DNA from: Nectonema munidae
Taxonomy: Eukaryota > Nematomorpha > Nectonematoida > Nectonematidae
Reading direction: 5' to 3'
DNA length: 64,000 nt
Assembly (NCBI GenBank): GCA_030549495.1
Contig: JAUIRK010000070.1
Span: forward strand, 74,501 to 138,500
The notes under the pieces are model-generated. The model was not told where the DNA came from, did no database searches, and saw nothing but the letters and a program-made list of their open reading frames with translations. This document shows positions 1-11,590 of this stretch, piece after piece (the first letter of the stretch is position 1; every line of letters begins with the position of its first letter). The position numbers were made by a program, and so were the translations under genes.

Positions 1-1554
1 TCGTGTGTTATATTTGGGAAAATTAGCCCTAAAGTGTAATAAATGTACATTTTAAGTAATTCACCTTACGGTTTCAGCCACCTTCCTTAATGTTCAGTTA
101 ATTCTTTGCACATTCCAGTGGCACGATTAACAGCGTAATATACACATATGTTGTATGCGAAACTAATCATCGTCATAGCTTAGATAGGTCTATGAAAAGG
201 GTCCTTAATGTCTTCTTACCTCATTGTTCAATGCCATGTTAAAATGTAAGCAAAGCATGATTAGTGAACAATCCTTTTCAAAAGCCAAATTACTTTTTTG
301 CGTTATTAGATGTGTCTTGCGACAAGCATCTAGTACTCCAAAAATTAACATGCCATACACTCTGCTTGGGCAAGGGAGAAAATGAGTGACCGTAAGTAAC
401 TAGCTTAGGCACATAAAATAGAATGACCCTTTTTAGAAGTCAAGATATAAGGCAAATTTAATAAACGAGTATACTGTAAAACCAAGTTATACATTGCCAC
501 CAAGACGTTTCTAAAGCTAGGAATTCAATCTCATACAATCTCTTTCGTAGCTCGAAGCTTTGATTTGAACCCGGTTCTCTAGGGAGAAAAGTTTTGTTCG
601 TTGCAGGTAAACTTTTTTAAAATTAAATTCCAGAATTAAAATTTCTAAAATCTGCATTTGCCTATAAACCTTTTGGGAATAATCGCCAACAGCAGACATT
701 TATCTTTCAACTCTGTCTGTTCGGTTATTCCAGGTGACGAGAGTAAACGGCTTTAGTCCTGAATTTTAGTGATACTTGTGACTTTCTTAGATGTGGTATC
801 GCCGAGCTTTTTCTTAATGATTTTTTACAATCAATTGATAAGATTCTTTGTCTCGCCAATTCTACTGTAGGATTATTTCTTCTATAAAGCTTCTTTTCTT
901 TGATTGATAATAAGACATTATTTGTAATTGGATGTTCGTATTTTCTAAAATTCTTCAACTAAACTGGCTCTTGTGACGCTGAGAAAATATCCCGAAACTT
1001 GAAACTTGACCACAAAATTTTCTGTGCTTTTTTAAAAAAATATTTCCGAATTGGTTTTCATTTAGAGAAAACTGCGTTCATAGTAAAAAAATCGATAAAA
1101 ATCGCAAGTTCAATCATATCAAATATGTTAAAAAAATATCACACAATTAAATTATTTCATTTTCAAGTTAATCACTGCTAAGTTACTTTATTTTTGGCCA
1201 ATGTTTTAGTTCTACAAAAATTATGTTTATGGATTTGTTTCTGAGAGAAAAAAGTCACCATATTTGTTCAAATTTGGTTAATTTTAGTTAAATCCAGGTA
1301 ATCAGCCAAATCTGGGTTTACGAATCAGGATATCTGAACCATAGCAAAAGAAGAAAAATGAATAAAAAGACTTTATCTCCAATTATTTTAACTAAAATAA
1401 ATAAAGCGGTGCTACGTAACTCGCTCTCAGAAAATTCACTTTCATAAAAAACGGTCTCAAATTGGCGTTGAATATTAAAGTGTGGAATTGTAAAAAAATC
1501 ATCATATCCTCTAAAATAGCTTCAGAAAGGCAAATAAAAAATATAATGGCTTGG
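1..1554. other. Intergenic, no gene recognised
   Basis: AT-rich sequence with only short open frames lacking recognisable motifs or paired splice signals. A tRNA-like B-box string near 575 on the minus strand has no matching A box. I see nothing else that I can support. Confidence 0.6.
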
Positions 1555-1668
1555 TTAACTCTTTCAGGGGCAATGGGACACGGGTGTCCCAAAAATAACC
1601 TGTTAGTTTAAATAAAAACTCATCGAGAAGGCAAGCATTTTCCAGAAAACCAATGCCTGAAAGATCAA
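1555..1668. mobile_element. TTAA-flanked MITE (piggyBac-type), diverged
   Basis: The left end is TTAA followed by CTCTTTCAGGGGCAATGG (from 1555). About 110 bp on, CCAATGCCTGAAAGATCAA (to 1668) is its inverted counterpart, with the terminal TTAA decayed to TCAA. The left end resembles one terminus of the MITE at 55174-55301, so both probably belong to one non-autonomous family. There is no coding capacity. Confidence 0.5.
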
Positions 1669-3490
1669 AGATTTTTTCGAGATTAATTATGCAAAACTGG
1701 ATTTTGGTTTAGAAAAAATAATACAAGAGCTCGGTCTTAAAAAACTGGATCTCTCAGTTCACTATATATAGTTGGCGGAAACTGGATAATTTGAAACAAA
1801 AAAGTGACTAATCCACTAACTTAATCAAGAAAACTAATTAATCAATATAAACTAACAAACCAAAAAAATTAAATTTTTCTCAGATTGAGATAGAGTTTTC
1901 TGTGCATCAAAAAAGCATGCATGATATTCATTGAAAAATAAGTAATGGCGCGTATTCAAACTAGAAATTAAAAATATTTATATGGAACTTTGGTTTTCAA
2001 AATTCTTATCAAAGCCGCCCTCCCCCTCCCCCAACCTCCCACTTCACTGACAAAAGCATATAAAGTTCTTCTTCATGAGATTGGCCGACCATTTTAACTA
2101 CGATTTCCATTACTAACACAAATGCATGTATACATTTAAAATCATCACAACTGGTGAGTATAATGTGGGGCACACGCCATCAAGTATTATTTCATATGTA
2201 AGGAGAAAGCTTTATCGATGTTTCCAAAAAGTATTATTTTATACTTTATAGACATCTGCACACGATTTACAATTGTGAGGAAGGCTAGTGAAAAAAATCA
2301 AGTTAAACAATTTTCCTCTTTGATTTGTTTATCGCATCAAAAGGAAGATCTTGGATCATATGAATTCACTAATAATAATAATTGTAATTTTCTTTTGCAA
2401 TATTCCATTTAACAAGATGAAAAGCACCACGACGTAGTTTAGCTCAGTCTTCCATTTATATGAGCGAGTATTTATTGCTGCACGCTTCTCACAATAGCAA
2501 GAATGAAACTTCCATTTCTGTCACGCGATCCATTTCCATCATGCGCGTGTGCAAATTCACTCTTAAAAATAAACTATGGAATCACCTCCTCTATTTGCGC
2601 ATCTGAGCAAACATAATAAAATGAAAATGCAAAAGTGCAAAACTTTTAAAATATAGCGTACACCTCCAACATTGCCAAGCAAGTGAACAAATATTTGCCA
2701 GGATTGAAATGAAGCAGGCTCAAAACGGTACTCGCATACAGAAGCTTGATAAAAATGATTATTTTATTTACTCGCTCTGATTTCACTTTAGGTTTTTATC
2801 GTGTAAAGCAAAATTTTCAAGTAAATAAACCGTTTTGTTATTCAGGACTCAATGAAGGCACACACACACATAAATTCGATTGCTTCTTGTCAAAATATTT
2901 GAAAGTGATGTGATTATCATGTTCGCATTAAAGACAAAAATGCCATACAGTATTACGCAAATTGTATTAGAGTGTTTTTCTGGAAGAATTTTTATAGTTA
3001 ACATATACACCTTTAGAATCGTATAATACTCTTTTTGTATTTCCTTTTAATCTTGGTTTAGCGTTGTGTTTCAAGATTCAAAACAGTGATGTAGGATTCA
3101 AGAGATTGCAGAGATTCGTCCAAGCCACTTGAATATCAAATATTTTTATGATAAATTGGAAAGAAAGTTAACATTTTTGAAGTTCATATAAGAATAGACC
3201 CTTTTTTCTCCAATTCGAATATACAGTCAAGCCGGCTTTTCCGCCACCATCCCTTCCTGAAAAAAAAGATGGATCTTCGAGGCTCATGGAAAATTGAAAC
3301 AATAAAATATTTTTATTCTCTAATATTTTACCATTATATTACCCGATAAACTAACAATGATTTAAATTATGAATTTATTGTTTGGACAAAAATAAGAGAA
3401 AAAAAGACTTTTTATAACAAAAAAGTCTTTTGTCTACTTTTTCGTTTAACGAATTTTTCGTCTAAAGCCCGCATTGCAGTCCATGGATTT
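1669..3490. other. Intergenic, no gene recognised
   Basis: No exon-like segment was found. It holds a C-rich polypyrimidine tract at about 2015-2045 and a short (ca)n run near 2860. An open frame at 2218-2412 has ordinary AT-rich composition and no recognisable family. Confidence 0.55.
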
Positions 3491-4776
3491 ATCTAGATCA
3501 GAGTTTCCCAACCTTTTTGTTGCTGTGCACCACTTATAGACTTATTCTGTAGGTACGTACCACCTAACTTTAACGATCAGTTTTTGACCATAAAAAGACT
3601 ATACTAAAAGGTTAACAGACACAATAACATATGAATACAATACAAGTAAAGGAATCCGCAATTAAAAAATATACCGAACTAAACTTAATTTATTTACACA
3701 TGTGCATAACCATAAACAAGCCATATATTTTACTTATCGACCAATAGGTACTCACTCGTAAGTCATACGATGGCTGGGGTGGCTTTTCTTCGACTAGTTT
3801 TGCAAGCCATGGAGATATTTTGTTCACATCGGAAATTGTGTTTGGGATTTACAAGACGATTTCTTGTCTTCGACTTGATTGTAAGAAAGGTAGAAAACTC
3901 TTGTTCGCATTCCCATGTCGTTGGGAATATGAGAAGCTGATGAATTGCATTTTCACTAGTGACGGATAGGAGGGGCTTACATTTACCCAGAAGTTGGCCA
4001 ATTTATGATTTTCACCTTCGTCGCATTGCAAATCGATGAGTTCGTCTTGTTCACCAGTTCCCACTGTGAGATCACCAGTGTTAATAGAAGTGAATGGATT
4101 CCGAATGTAAGTGCATGTTTGTGCATCAGGATCATTGAAAAAGTACTGCCTGATTTCATCTTTCAACAGAAGGAGATCTTTGGTGATCTCTTGACCAAAT
4201 GCAATACTAGGCTCCACCCTCCCCAAGTGACGCCACATTCTCACACATTCCAAACGGTCTGTTCTCAATCCACAAATCGAGCTTTCGAGTAAATGCAGTC
4301 AATTTGATTGAGAAAACAATGATGTTACTTTCAGCGCCCAGAAGAGAACAATTGAAATGATACATGTCTCCAAAAATATCTGACAGGTAGGCAAGGTAAA
4401 GAATGAAGTTTCCATCTTCAAGGATCTTCTGAACTTCGTGATATTTTGTTTGGAAAAACTGAAGCAGCTCCTTTATCAGCACAAAAAGGAGCATAGTGGT
4501 ATTCCCTCGAGGTTCTAGGAAAGTCTCTGAAGTCGGAAAATCACTGAAGTTCCATGGAAAATCTGTGAAGTAATAATTTTTCACGCTTTGTGCATGAGGC
4601 GCTCCTCCCTCTCTCTAGCTGGCCTATCTTCCTCTGTGTTACATTTTCTCTTTCACTTTTCTTACTCACCAAAGTAAGACATCCACAAAGTATCTAATGA
4701 AGAATTGATGTAAGTAATATGAAGAATGAATTAAGTAAGAAGTAAGAATGAAGTAAGTAAGTGAAGAATGAATTGA

Positions 4777-4893
4777 TGTAAGTATATATGATATTTCTAA
4801 TATGAAAAATACCCGGCAAAAAAGGAAATAGTAAAAGCAATAGAATGATAAAGCGCAGAATTGCAGGGTGGGATGGATGCACAGATATTGGAT
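4777..4893. repeat. 117-bp exact repeat, copy 1
   Basis: It is identical base for base to 8477-8593. The identity starts at TGTAAGTATATATG and ends at CAGATATTGGAT; sequence on both sides differs. This copy lies inside the nested Mutator-like element and the other lies outside the host hAT. Perfect identity in otherwise diverged surroundings implies a recent copying event. Confidence 0.9.
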
Positions 4894-5385
4894 ATTGGAA
4901 CAAAGTTAATCTACGCCAATATTATCACTTACGCTGGGAAACAATTTATAAAGAGATGAGGAAATTCAATGTTTTATTTGAATTAACAAACTTTCGCATG
5001 TGTGGATTTTCCCACAATCATTCTCGCTCTCCTCACTTATTGCATTAGTGCTGCGATAAGAATATTCTCCATTTTTAGTTTAACCTTTAAGTTTATACAT
5101 TTAAGTTTTCTACAGCTTCAAATTTCAAAAAAAATTTTTTCTCTAAAATTTTAAAATCACATGAAAATATTAATATTTACAGACAGCCAACCAAAATCTA
5201 TAAATTTATGTTCTAAAATTTAGTTTTTATTACTTTAAGTCTTAGAAGGTTTTTGAAAGAGGTTTTTAAAAATTAATAAACTACATTTTAGAATTATATC
5301 TCGAAGAATATTTTGAAAGATATTGCTAATAAAAAAGCTAAAAGAATCTATTTCTAAAGGAGTATATGTAATTGCCTAGTTTGCC

Positions 5386-5522
5386 CCTACCCGTTGACGA
5401 CCAGAATAATCAGACGATATCTAATGTAAAGCAGAAGATTTGTATTAAAGAGCTTTGATAAACGCAGACGATTTTATTTTTGTAAAGTCGACTATAGTCG
5501 GCATTGGGCGTTAACGAGTTAA
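5386..5522. mobile_element. Small TTAA-type MITE (family shared with 40501-40628)
   Basis: A 129-bp element runs from CCCGTTGACGACCAG to GGCGTTAACGAG and is followed by TTAA (5519-5522); the left TTAA has decayed to CCTA. It is a close inverted-orientation relative of the element at 40505-40624, sharing the internal strings AAGCAGAAGATTTGTATTAA and AACGCAGACGATTTTATTTT. It lies inside the Mutator-like element. Short length, inverted termini and TTAA targets indicate a piggyBac-mobilised MITE. Confidence 0.7.
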
Positions 5523-5636
5523 TGTCAAAAGTAAAGCAATAAAAGTATCCATAGTGGCTTAAAAATTTTTTGATGTCTTTTTTCCTGTTTTTTTATATTA
5601 AATATAAACACCGATAAATTTTACTATGTAGAGTTG

Positions 5637-5692
5637 GGGCCCCTCTATCAGAATTATAATTGCGCCCCGCAATTCCTAGCACCGGCTCTGAG
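5637..5692. repeat. Possible transposon terminus fragment
   Basis: Read on the minus strand, this starts CAGAGCCGGTGCTAGG and runs into GGGGCGCAATTATAATTC. That form resembles hAT-type termini. No partner end or duplication was found, so it is only a fragment candidate. Confidence 0.25.
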
Positions 5693-7798
5693 ATTGATGA
5701 CAATTTTTTTAATTGCTCCCGAGTAAGCGGACATTTCTGTTTTTTTGTGGACTGATTACCTTAATGTTTTAACTGTTTTGGGATCATATGAAGAACAACC
5801 AACCCAACAATTTTGGGGTGGCTATTCTTCAGAAGAGATATTTTAGGGTGGCTATTCTTCAGTTGAGTTTTATATTTATTTAAACTTTGAAATGTGTATT
5901 GTATAATTAAATCAAGCGTATACTAAACAAGGTGTTTTTAATCGGATTACACTGATACACATATTTAATCTTATAACACTGTATAATCTTGAAACAATAT
6001 CCTGTTTTGCAAGTCAGCTATATAATATTATAGATGTATACTTATTGTTTATTTTTTTAATTCTTCTCACAAAATGAATTTTCCAGATTTTATTTTGCCT
6101 TTACTAAATCAAAATTTTAATATTTTAGTTTTTACTAAATAAATTTTTTTAATTTTGCTTCAGTGGTATATTCTGTATAATATTATTGGAAAACTATTTG
6201 GGGTGGTGGTTCTTCAAAAGGGTCATGCGGGGTGGTTGTTCTTCACTTGCTACTAAAATATTGTCTTGTTGTCGTTATTCTTCATCTGTTTTATATTAAT
6301 CTTTCGATTGCGTATCTTTTCTTAAAATAATAATAATGATTTTTTTAATGTTTTTCAAATAATTAATTTAAACCAGGAGAATCAAGATGTACTTACTTTG
6401 AGTAACACAAGGGAAGATAGGCCAGCTAGAGAGAGAGAGAGCGGCTCATGCACAAAGAACTTACTTCAGAGATTTTCCGACTTCAGAGATTTTCCGACTT
6501 CAGAGATTATCCGTCTACGTCCCTCGAGACAGCCACCTCACTTCCGTATGAAAAGCAATGACGTGTATTCTGATCCGATATCCTCACAGATGACCTTGAA
6601 GAGACGACTATTTAGGGCAGATGTCATAATGTAGTTTACCATTTTAACCACCAGTTTCCGGCTTGTCTTCATATCGGGAGGTAGAACTTTAGCAGAGAGA
6701 GCAAATCGGTGTATGAAACAGTGAAGAGAAGTGACAGATGGAGACGCTGCTTACACCCGAGCTTGGAAACCAGATTTTCTCCCAGGCATAAGAGGAGCGC
6801 AGTCAGTTGTGCAACCAACTAGCTTGGTCCATTGGAGAATGGAGACCATTTTCTTTGAAAAAGTTTTCATAAGCTCGAACACGTCTTCTCCTTTTGTTGT
6901 AGTTGTCATTTCATTGGTCAAGAGTAATTCACTTCGAATTGCATCCTTAGTAGCATAACGCACATATACCAGAAGCTGTGCGCAGTTTGACACGTCCGTT
7001 GATTCGTCCAGTTGTATTGCAATTCCATATTTTGAGCCCTGTACTTCCGTAATGACTCGTTCATTAATAACAGTAGACATTTCTGTAATTATCGTATTAT
7101 TTGACACTGCTTCATCAACGGTGCCATGCTTCACCATTTCTTGTATAAGGCTTTTATTTCTTCGACAAAAAAGTGCAATTTCACAGGAGGTTGTCACAAT
7201 ACCAACCGACTGCTGATATTACTTCTCCGTTTTGTCTACTCGTTTTTTCAAGTCGTTTAAAATAATTAGGATCGCGGTCTTTCTAGTCTGGATGATTAGT
7301 TTGGAGATGGCGTTGTAAAAGGCTTCATTGATGCATTTGATAATGTCTTCATACACACCACACACTGTGGCACAGATTCTTCCCTATTCTTCAATTCATA
7401 GAACCGAAATTAATATATTGATCGCTATACTGTCGTTTGGGCATCTTGATTTGACGCTATAATAATCTGAAATAAAACGAAAAGTTGCTTTTTAATATAT
7501 TGAATATATATAATAATTTACATAATAATCGATAAAAATAAACAATCACGAAGATGGTAAGTTAATTATTAACCACAGCACTGTACCTACTAAGACAACA
7601 GAATGTGTGGCACATATTTACATGTATTACAGTTGCGGAACTAAAGAAAATGAACTTTAGCCAAATTCACATTACACTACATTTCTCTCTGCGGGAATTT
7701 CTGTGAAAAGAAGTACTTTTTTTGAATTTTTGAAAAACATCTCGCGTACCAATTGGAAGGCTTTCGCGCACCACAAGTTGGGAACCCGTGATCTAGAT

Positions 7799-8202
7799 GT
7801 TTTTAAGTCATATTATGATTTTTCCATATTGCCTATAGGGGAAGAGATCAAGCAGCAATTTTTTTGCACCTGAGAGGATCACAAAGCTTATTTGCTCTTC
7901 CCTAACTTCACTATTAGAAGCAGAGTTTTCTTTTGAGTCTTCTACTTTTGGCCTACTATCTTCATCCTTCAATAAAAGCTAACTCAAGATTGCTGTCAAC
8001 ATTAATACTTTATGAACTGACAGAGTGTGAATTTAAACCATTTTTTTTTATTTTGTATGATGCAGACGTTTTTTTTTCTGAATTTCTAAACTCCGCTTGT
8101 GATGAAAAATGTAAAATTTGGAGTTTGACTCGAGAAATTACAAATATCAGTAGGTGTAATATTCAGGCTTGTGTAGTCGTTAGTTCGTGGAGTCCAGGAA
8201 TT
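7799..8202. other. Intergenic, no gene recognised
   Basis: Sequence between the hAT right end and the next repeat. Open frames on both strands lack motifs and splice support. Confidence 0.5.
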
Positions 8203-8385
8203 TAAAGGGGTCGGAGTCGGTATCCAATAGAATTTTGAAGTCGAAGTTAGAGTCGGTACTTTGAGTATTAGAAAATAATTTTTAAGTATTTTAATCAATT
8301 AAAAATAGTTTCATTTTTGTTGCATTTAATACGTTTTTAAGTACTTGGAATCGGAGTCGGATATTTTCGCTCCGACTACCCATGG
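8203..8385. repeat. AGTCGG-type interspersed repeat (hAT-MITE-like)
   Basis: This is a short element with repeated GGAGTCGG strings at both ends (GGGGTCGGAGTCGGTATCC and, after an AT-rich middle, TTGGAATCGGAGTCGGAT with CGCTCCGACTACCCATGG). The left 80 bp match 46800-46880 and the right part matches 48590-48690, so the family occurs at least twice in the window. The palindromic layout fits a non-autonomous DNA element; the boundaries are approximate. Confidence 0.55.
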
Positions 8386-8476
8386 GATTAAATGTAGAAT
8401 TTATGGAGTAAACACGAGTGTTTACGGGATTTAAAAAATAGGTCCAGCTTAAATTATAAGAAAGAAAGCTGAATTG

Positions 8477-8593
8477 TGTAAGTATATATGATATTTCTAA
8501 TATGAAAAATACCCGGCAAAAAAGGAAATAGTAAAAGCAATAGAATGATAAAGCGCAGAATTGCAGGGTGGGATGGATGCACAGATATTGGAT
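8477..8593. repeat. 117-bp exact repeat, copy 2
   Basis: Identical to 4777-4893 (offset 3700 bp), with unrelated sequence on both sides. No inverted termini or target duplication are evident. Confidence 0.9.
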
Positions 8594-11590
8594 CAAGAAT
8601 GGCAGAAGATGTTTATAAAAGTAAAAGATGCAAGAATGCATGTAAATATAGGCATAAATAGGTTTATATGATACAATTTTGGAAAAAAATACAACGTTTA
8701 CATAGGATTATACAATGCCTACTTTTAGCACATGCTCAAAGCGTTGGCCACCCCTGGCCTATTAGATCGATGAACAATGAGTCAAACAGAGAAGAAAGAC
8801 AGTTATGACGAGATGAAAGAACAAATTAGTATTGCATTGAAAAAAGTAAAATGCAGCGTATACTGCTGTAAATCTCGATTATTGAACAATTCTAAACATT
8901 GATTACTTTTTAAAATGATCAATTAATTCTTATGAACTGATTTTACCTTTTTATATGAGAATGAATATAGAGAATATATATACATTTCTAATTATAGGAT
9001 ATGAGCATTTGTTGAGTGCCTTGGACATCAGTGGCGCACCAATAGCAAGGCGGGAGTTTTATTGATACTTCGAGGACCAAAATTTTGAAGTATGTTCCTT
9101 TTTAATGGAATTTTATATCCTCAAGACGTTAGTATATCATCAATGAAAATGTGCAATATTTTATGCTTCAATAATGTAATAACGCTAGACATATTTTTCA
9201 TCATATAATTTTTTGCGTTTGCCACTTGTAGGCAGTTCAATATAAACAATGTAGTTCATTCTCAATTAATATAATCTTTAATGATTCTATGTCATTGAAA
9301 AGAATTCTAGTTTTCACTAATTTTATTAATTTTAGATCAATTAACGGTTTTGGTAGTTTATGATAAATTTTAAAGTATACAAAAATATAGATGTATACAA
9401 AAGTCTTAAATATCAATGTATATTCTATCTTATTCACATGCCAACTCTTTAAAATTGATCTATTTAGGTCAATTGACCAATTGAGTTTAGAGTTAAGTCA
9501 AGATCTTATTTCAAAAACGTTATTGCGGGCTTCTAAATTTTTTTCCATTATATATTGATTTTTTAGCAGAAGTTTCTACTTCCAAATATAATTTTTTTCA
9601 CATAAAAAAAACTATTTTGTTGCTTAACCTAGAACGTAAAAGGATTGTGATAATTTAACTTAAAATGGAGGAGAAAAATGATTACGCGCTTGAAAATCAT
9701 CGTATCAAATCAGCATTTGATAAGGCATACAAGCTCTAACAATAAAATATCTTTTCCAAGGAAATTGGCCTTTTCACTCCTTTAAGCTCAAAATAAAAAG
9801 TAAGGTTAGGTGGGGAGAACCGAACGTTTTGAAACTTTCCTGCAAAACATAAACCATTTTTTGAAAATAATAAAAGTTTTAGGCTTTAAGATCTGTCTTC
9901 CTTTTTGAAGACTTCAAAAGCCCGCATCCATAAAAATATCGTCATGAGCAGCAGACAGCCCTATTTTTATAAACGTTATGTCGAATATTTTCAAAGAACG
10001 GCTCTTAAAAACGATATCATAAAATTAAGCGAAGTTTTCTTCATCGGAATGGATTAAAAAAGTTTGTGTAAATGCTGAAATAAAAATTTCACTAGCTTGT
10101 TGTTTACAATTGTGTTAAAAATATTTTCAATTCACAAGTATGGAAATCACACCGTTATTCTCATATATACTTGTACATATAATTTAAAACGAGCATAATA
10201 TATATAGTTACATATTAAATACAAACTAAGTATATTGCCTATTATGGAAAAAAAAATTTTTTCAGGCAATGTCTAGACAAGCAGTGAAATTCTATTTACT
10301 TTAATAAAAATGAAACTGTACAGTGTACATCGTAATTTGCAATAAAAAAGTAAACTGCAAACCGTGTTTATTTAAGAAAAAAGCTTCTTTCATTTTTTTG
10401 ACAGAAGTTTGTAGTTAATATTTAAATTATTTGAAAAAGCAGATGTTAACGAGAAAAATGGCAAGACAAACTAAAAATAGCGAATAAAGACATTATCATC
10501 AACTATAGACTATAAATATAGAGTAGCATGTGACATTCATTTATACTTCGTGACGAATTGGTTAGTAATAAGTCATTTGACAAATAAATTATTTAATTAA
10601 TCTAAGGCTGCGTTTTTAATTTGAAATACTTTCATTCTTTTTTGTTTACCTTTTTTTCATCGCATTTTGCTTTTCCTAATTGATTTTTTTAAAAATAACA
10701 AATTATGTTTTTGATAGTACAAGATAAAACAAATAATCTGATAGGTTACATAAAATGAAAAAAAAGTTTGAATGATTAATTTCATATACATTATTTGAAA
10801 TGAGAAAACCAATTGCAAATCATGTCAAAAAAATTTATTATTTTTATTATTTTATTGGAACACCCTAATCTCCTAATTACCATCTTAAAAAAATTTAATA
10901 AGCTTTAATTTGGTAAAAAAAATTTAAGTTATCCAAAAAAATGCATGCCACTGCTTTTAAATTTGTTTGGTACTCCTTTATTACAAAAAGATTTAGAAAG
11001 AAGAAATATATTATAACATCTTTGGGATTTATATATTATATTAAACATATGTTGTTGCAGAAAGATAAGCTAGTGTAATACAAAATAAAAAAAGACAAAT
11101 AAAATATGAAAATAAAATTAAAAATGGACAAAGTTATGTTCTAGCAATTAAGATGGGAAAACAAAATTTCGGCATCATGTGTTTTCTTTAATTTGAACAC
11201 ACTAAACACATTTAATTAAAAAACAAATGAGAGTTTTCGTCGTAAAACTTCAAAACTTTCGATACTATATCGACTCTTTGAGCAGGAAAAAAAGGAAAAG
11301 CCAACTTGCCAGTTGAGGGAAGATAATGAACATCAGCACTTATATTACGAGGAAAAAGATTGTAAAATACACAATAGAGTTTATGACTTTCAAATTTATA
11401 AAAAAAAAGCAGATAAACTGGAAAAATAAATGTCATTAATTTTTAATAATTGATTTGTATAGCCAAAAAGATTCGAATTTAAATTATCAAACACTATTTT
11501 TAAAGTTCTTTTTTTGCAGATTGAATATTTTAATCATCATATATTCATTTAAATTTAAACATTTTTATTCAAAAAAACTCATGCCAAAAT
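8594..11590. other. Intergenic, no gene recognised
   Basis: Very AT-rich sequence with no recognised exon. At about 8735-8756, GCGTTGGCCACCCCTG has the form of a hAT right terminus, but no left partner or TSD was found. Open frames at 9237-9437 and 11212-11436 are AT-composition artefacts without motifs. Confidence 0.5.

Larger units (their letters stand above)
4503..6528. mobile_element. Mutator-like (MULE-type) non-autonomous element nested in hAT
   Basis: A 9-bp string TCCCTCGAG occurs at 4503-4511 and 6520-6528, bounding 4512-6519. The two ends are long inverted repeats of roughly 110-140 bp. The left one (about 4512-4650) contains CTGAAGTCGGAAAATC units, TTTGTGCATGAG and CTAGCTGGCCTATCTTCC. 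The right one (about 6400-6519) carries their reverse complements, with a triplicated CAGAGATTTTCCGACTT unit. Long TIRs plus a 9-bp TSD are the Mutator pattern; with an 8-bp reading a hAT-like element is the alternative. No transposase was recognised inside. The interior has repeated GGGGTGGCTATTCTTCA strings (5813-5860, related ones near 6200-6240), an (agta)-rich tract at 4690-4780 and a smaller MITE. Confidence 0.75.
3849..7444 (-). pseudogene. hAT transposase (BED finger, ZBED5/FAM200-like), interrupted
   Basis: The minus-strand reading begins near ATG at 7444 (MPKRQYSDQYINFG). It then shows BED-finger remnants (LLQRHLQTNHPD) with in-frame stops. The 7197-6751 segment contains the first catalytic-Asp region, IQLDESTDVSNCAQLLVYVR, typical of hAT transposases. 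The chain continues at about 6660-6522 with SALNSRLFKVICEDIGSEY and ends at WLSRG. It resumes beyond the nested element at 4511 with NTTMLLFVLIKELLQFF, then a C-terminal DELIDLQCDEGENHKLANFW region near 4040. The family signature VRWLSRGN is cut exactly at the nested insertion. Stops and frameshifts elsewhere make it non-functional even without the insertion. In hosts such genes are sometimes domesticated (ZBED5), but nothing here suggests that. Confidence 0.85.
3491..7798 (-). mobile_element. hAT DNA transposon (ZBED5-like) with 8-bp TSD
   Basis: The element spans 3499-7790 between identical 8-bp duplications ATCTAGAT (3491-3498 and 7791-7798). Its termini are inverted repeats: CAGAGTTTCCCAACC on the left, and the complement of GGTTCCCAAC within the right 30 bp, each next to a GTGCACCAC/GTGGTGCGC string. 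The internal minus strand encodes a BED-finger hAT transposase (next entry). An independent element at 4512-6519 is nested inside, so the unnested hAT would be about 2.3 kb. The 8-bp TSD, the CA(G)-type termini and the transposase all agree on the hAT superfamily. Confidence 0.9.

Noticed and set aside
569-580. B-box-like string on the minus strand
   Set aside because: No A box or tRNA arms in range.
6731-6958. Plus-strand 75-codon ORF
   Set aside because: Antisense to the DESTDVSNCAQLL block of the hAT transposase.
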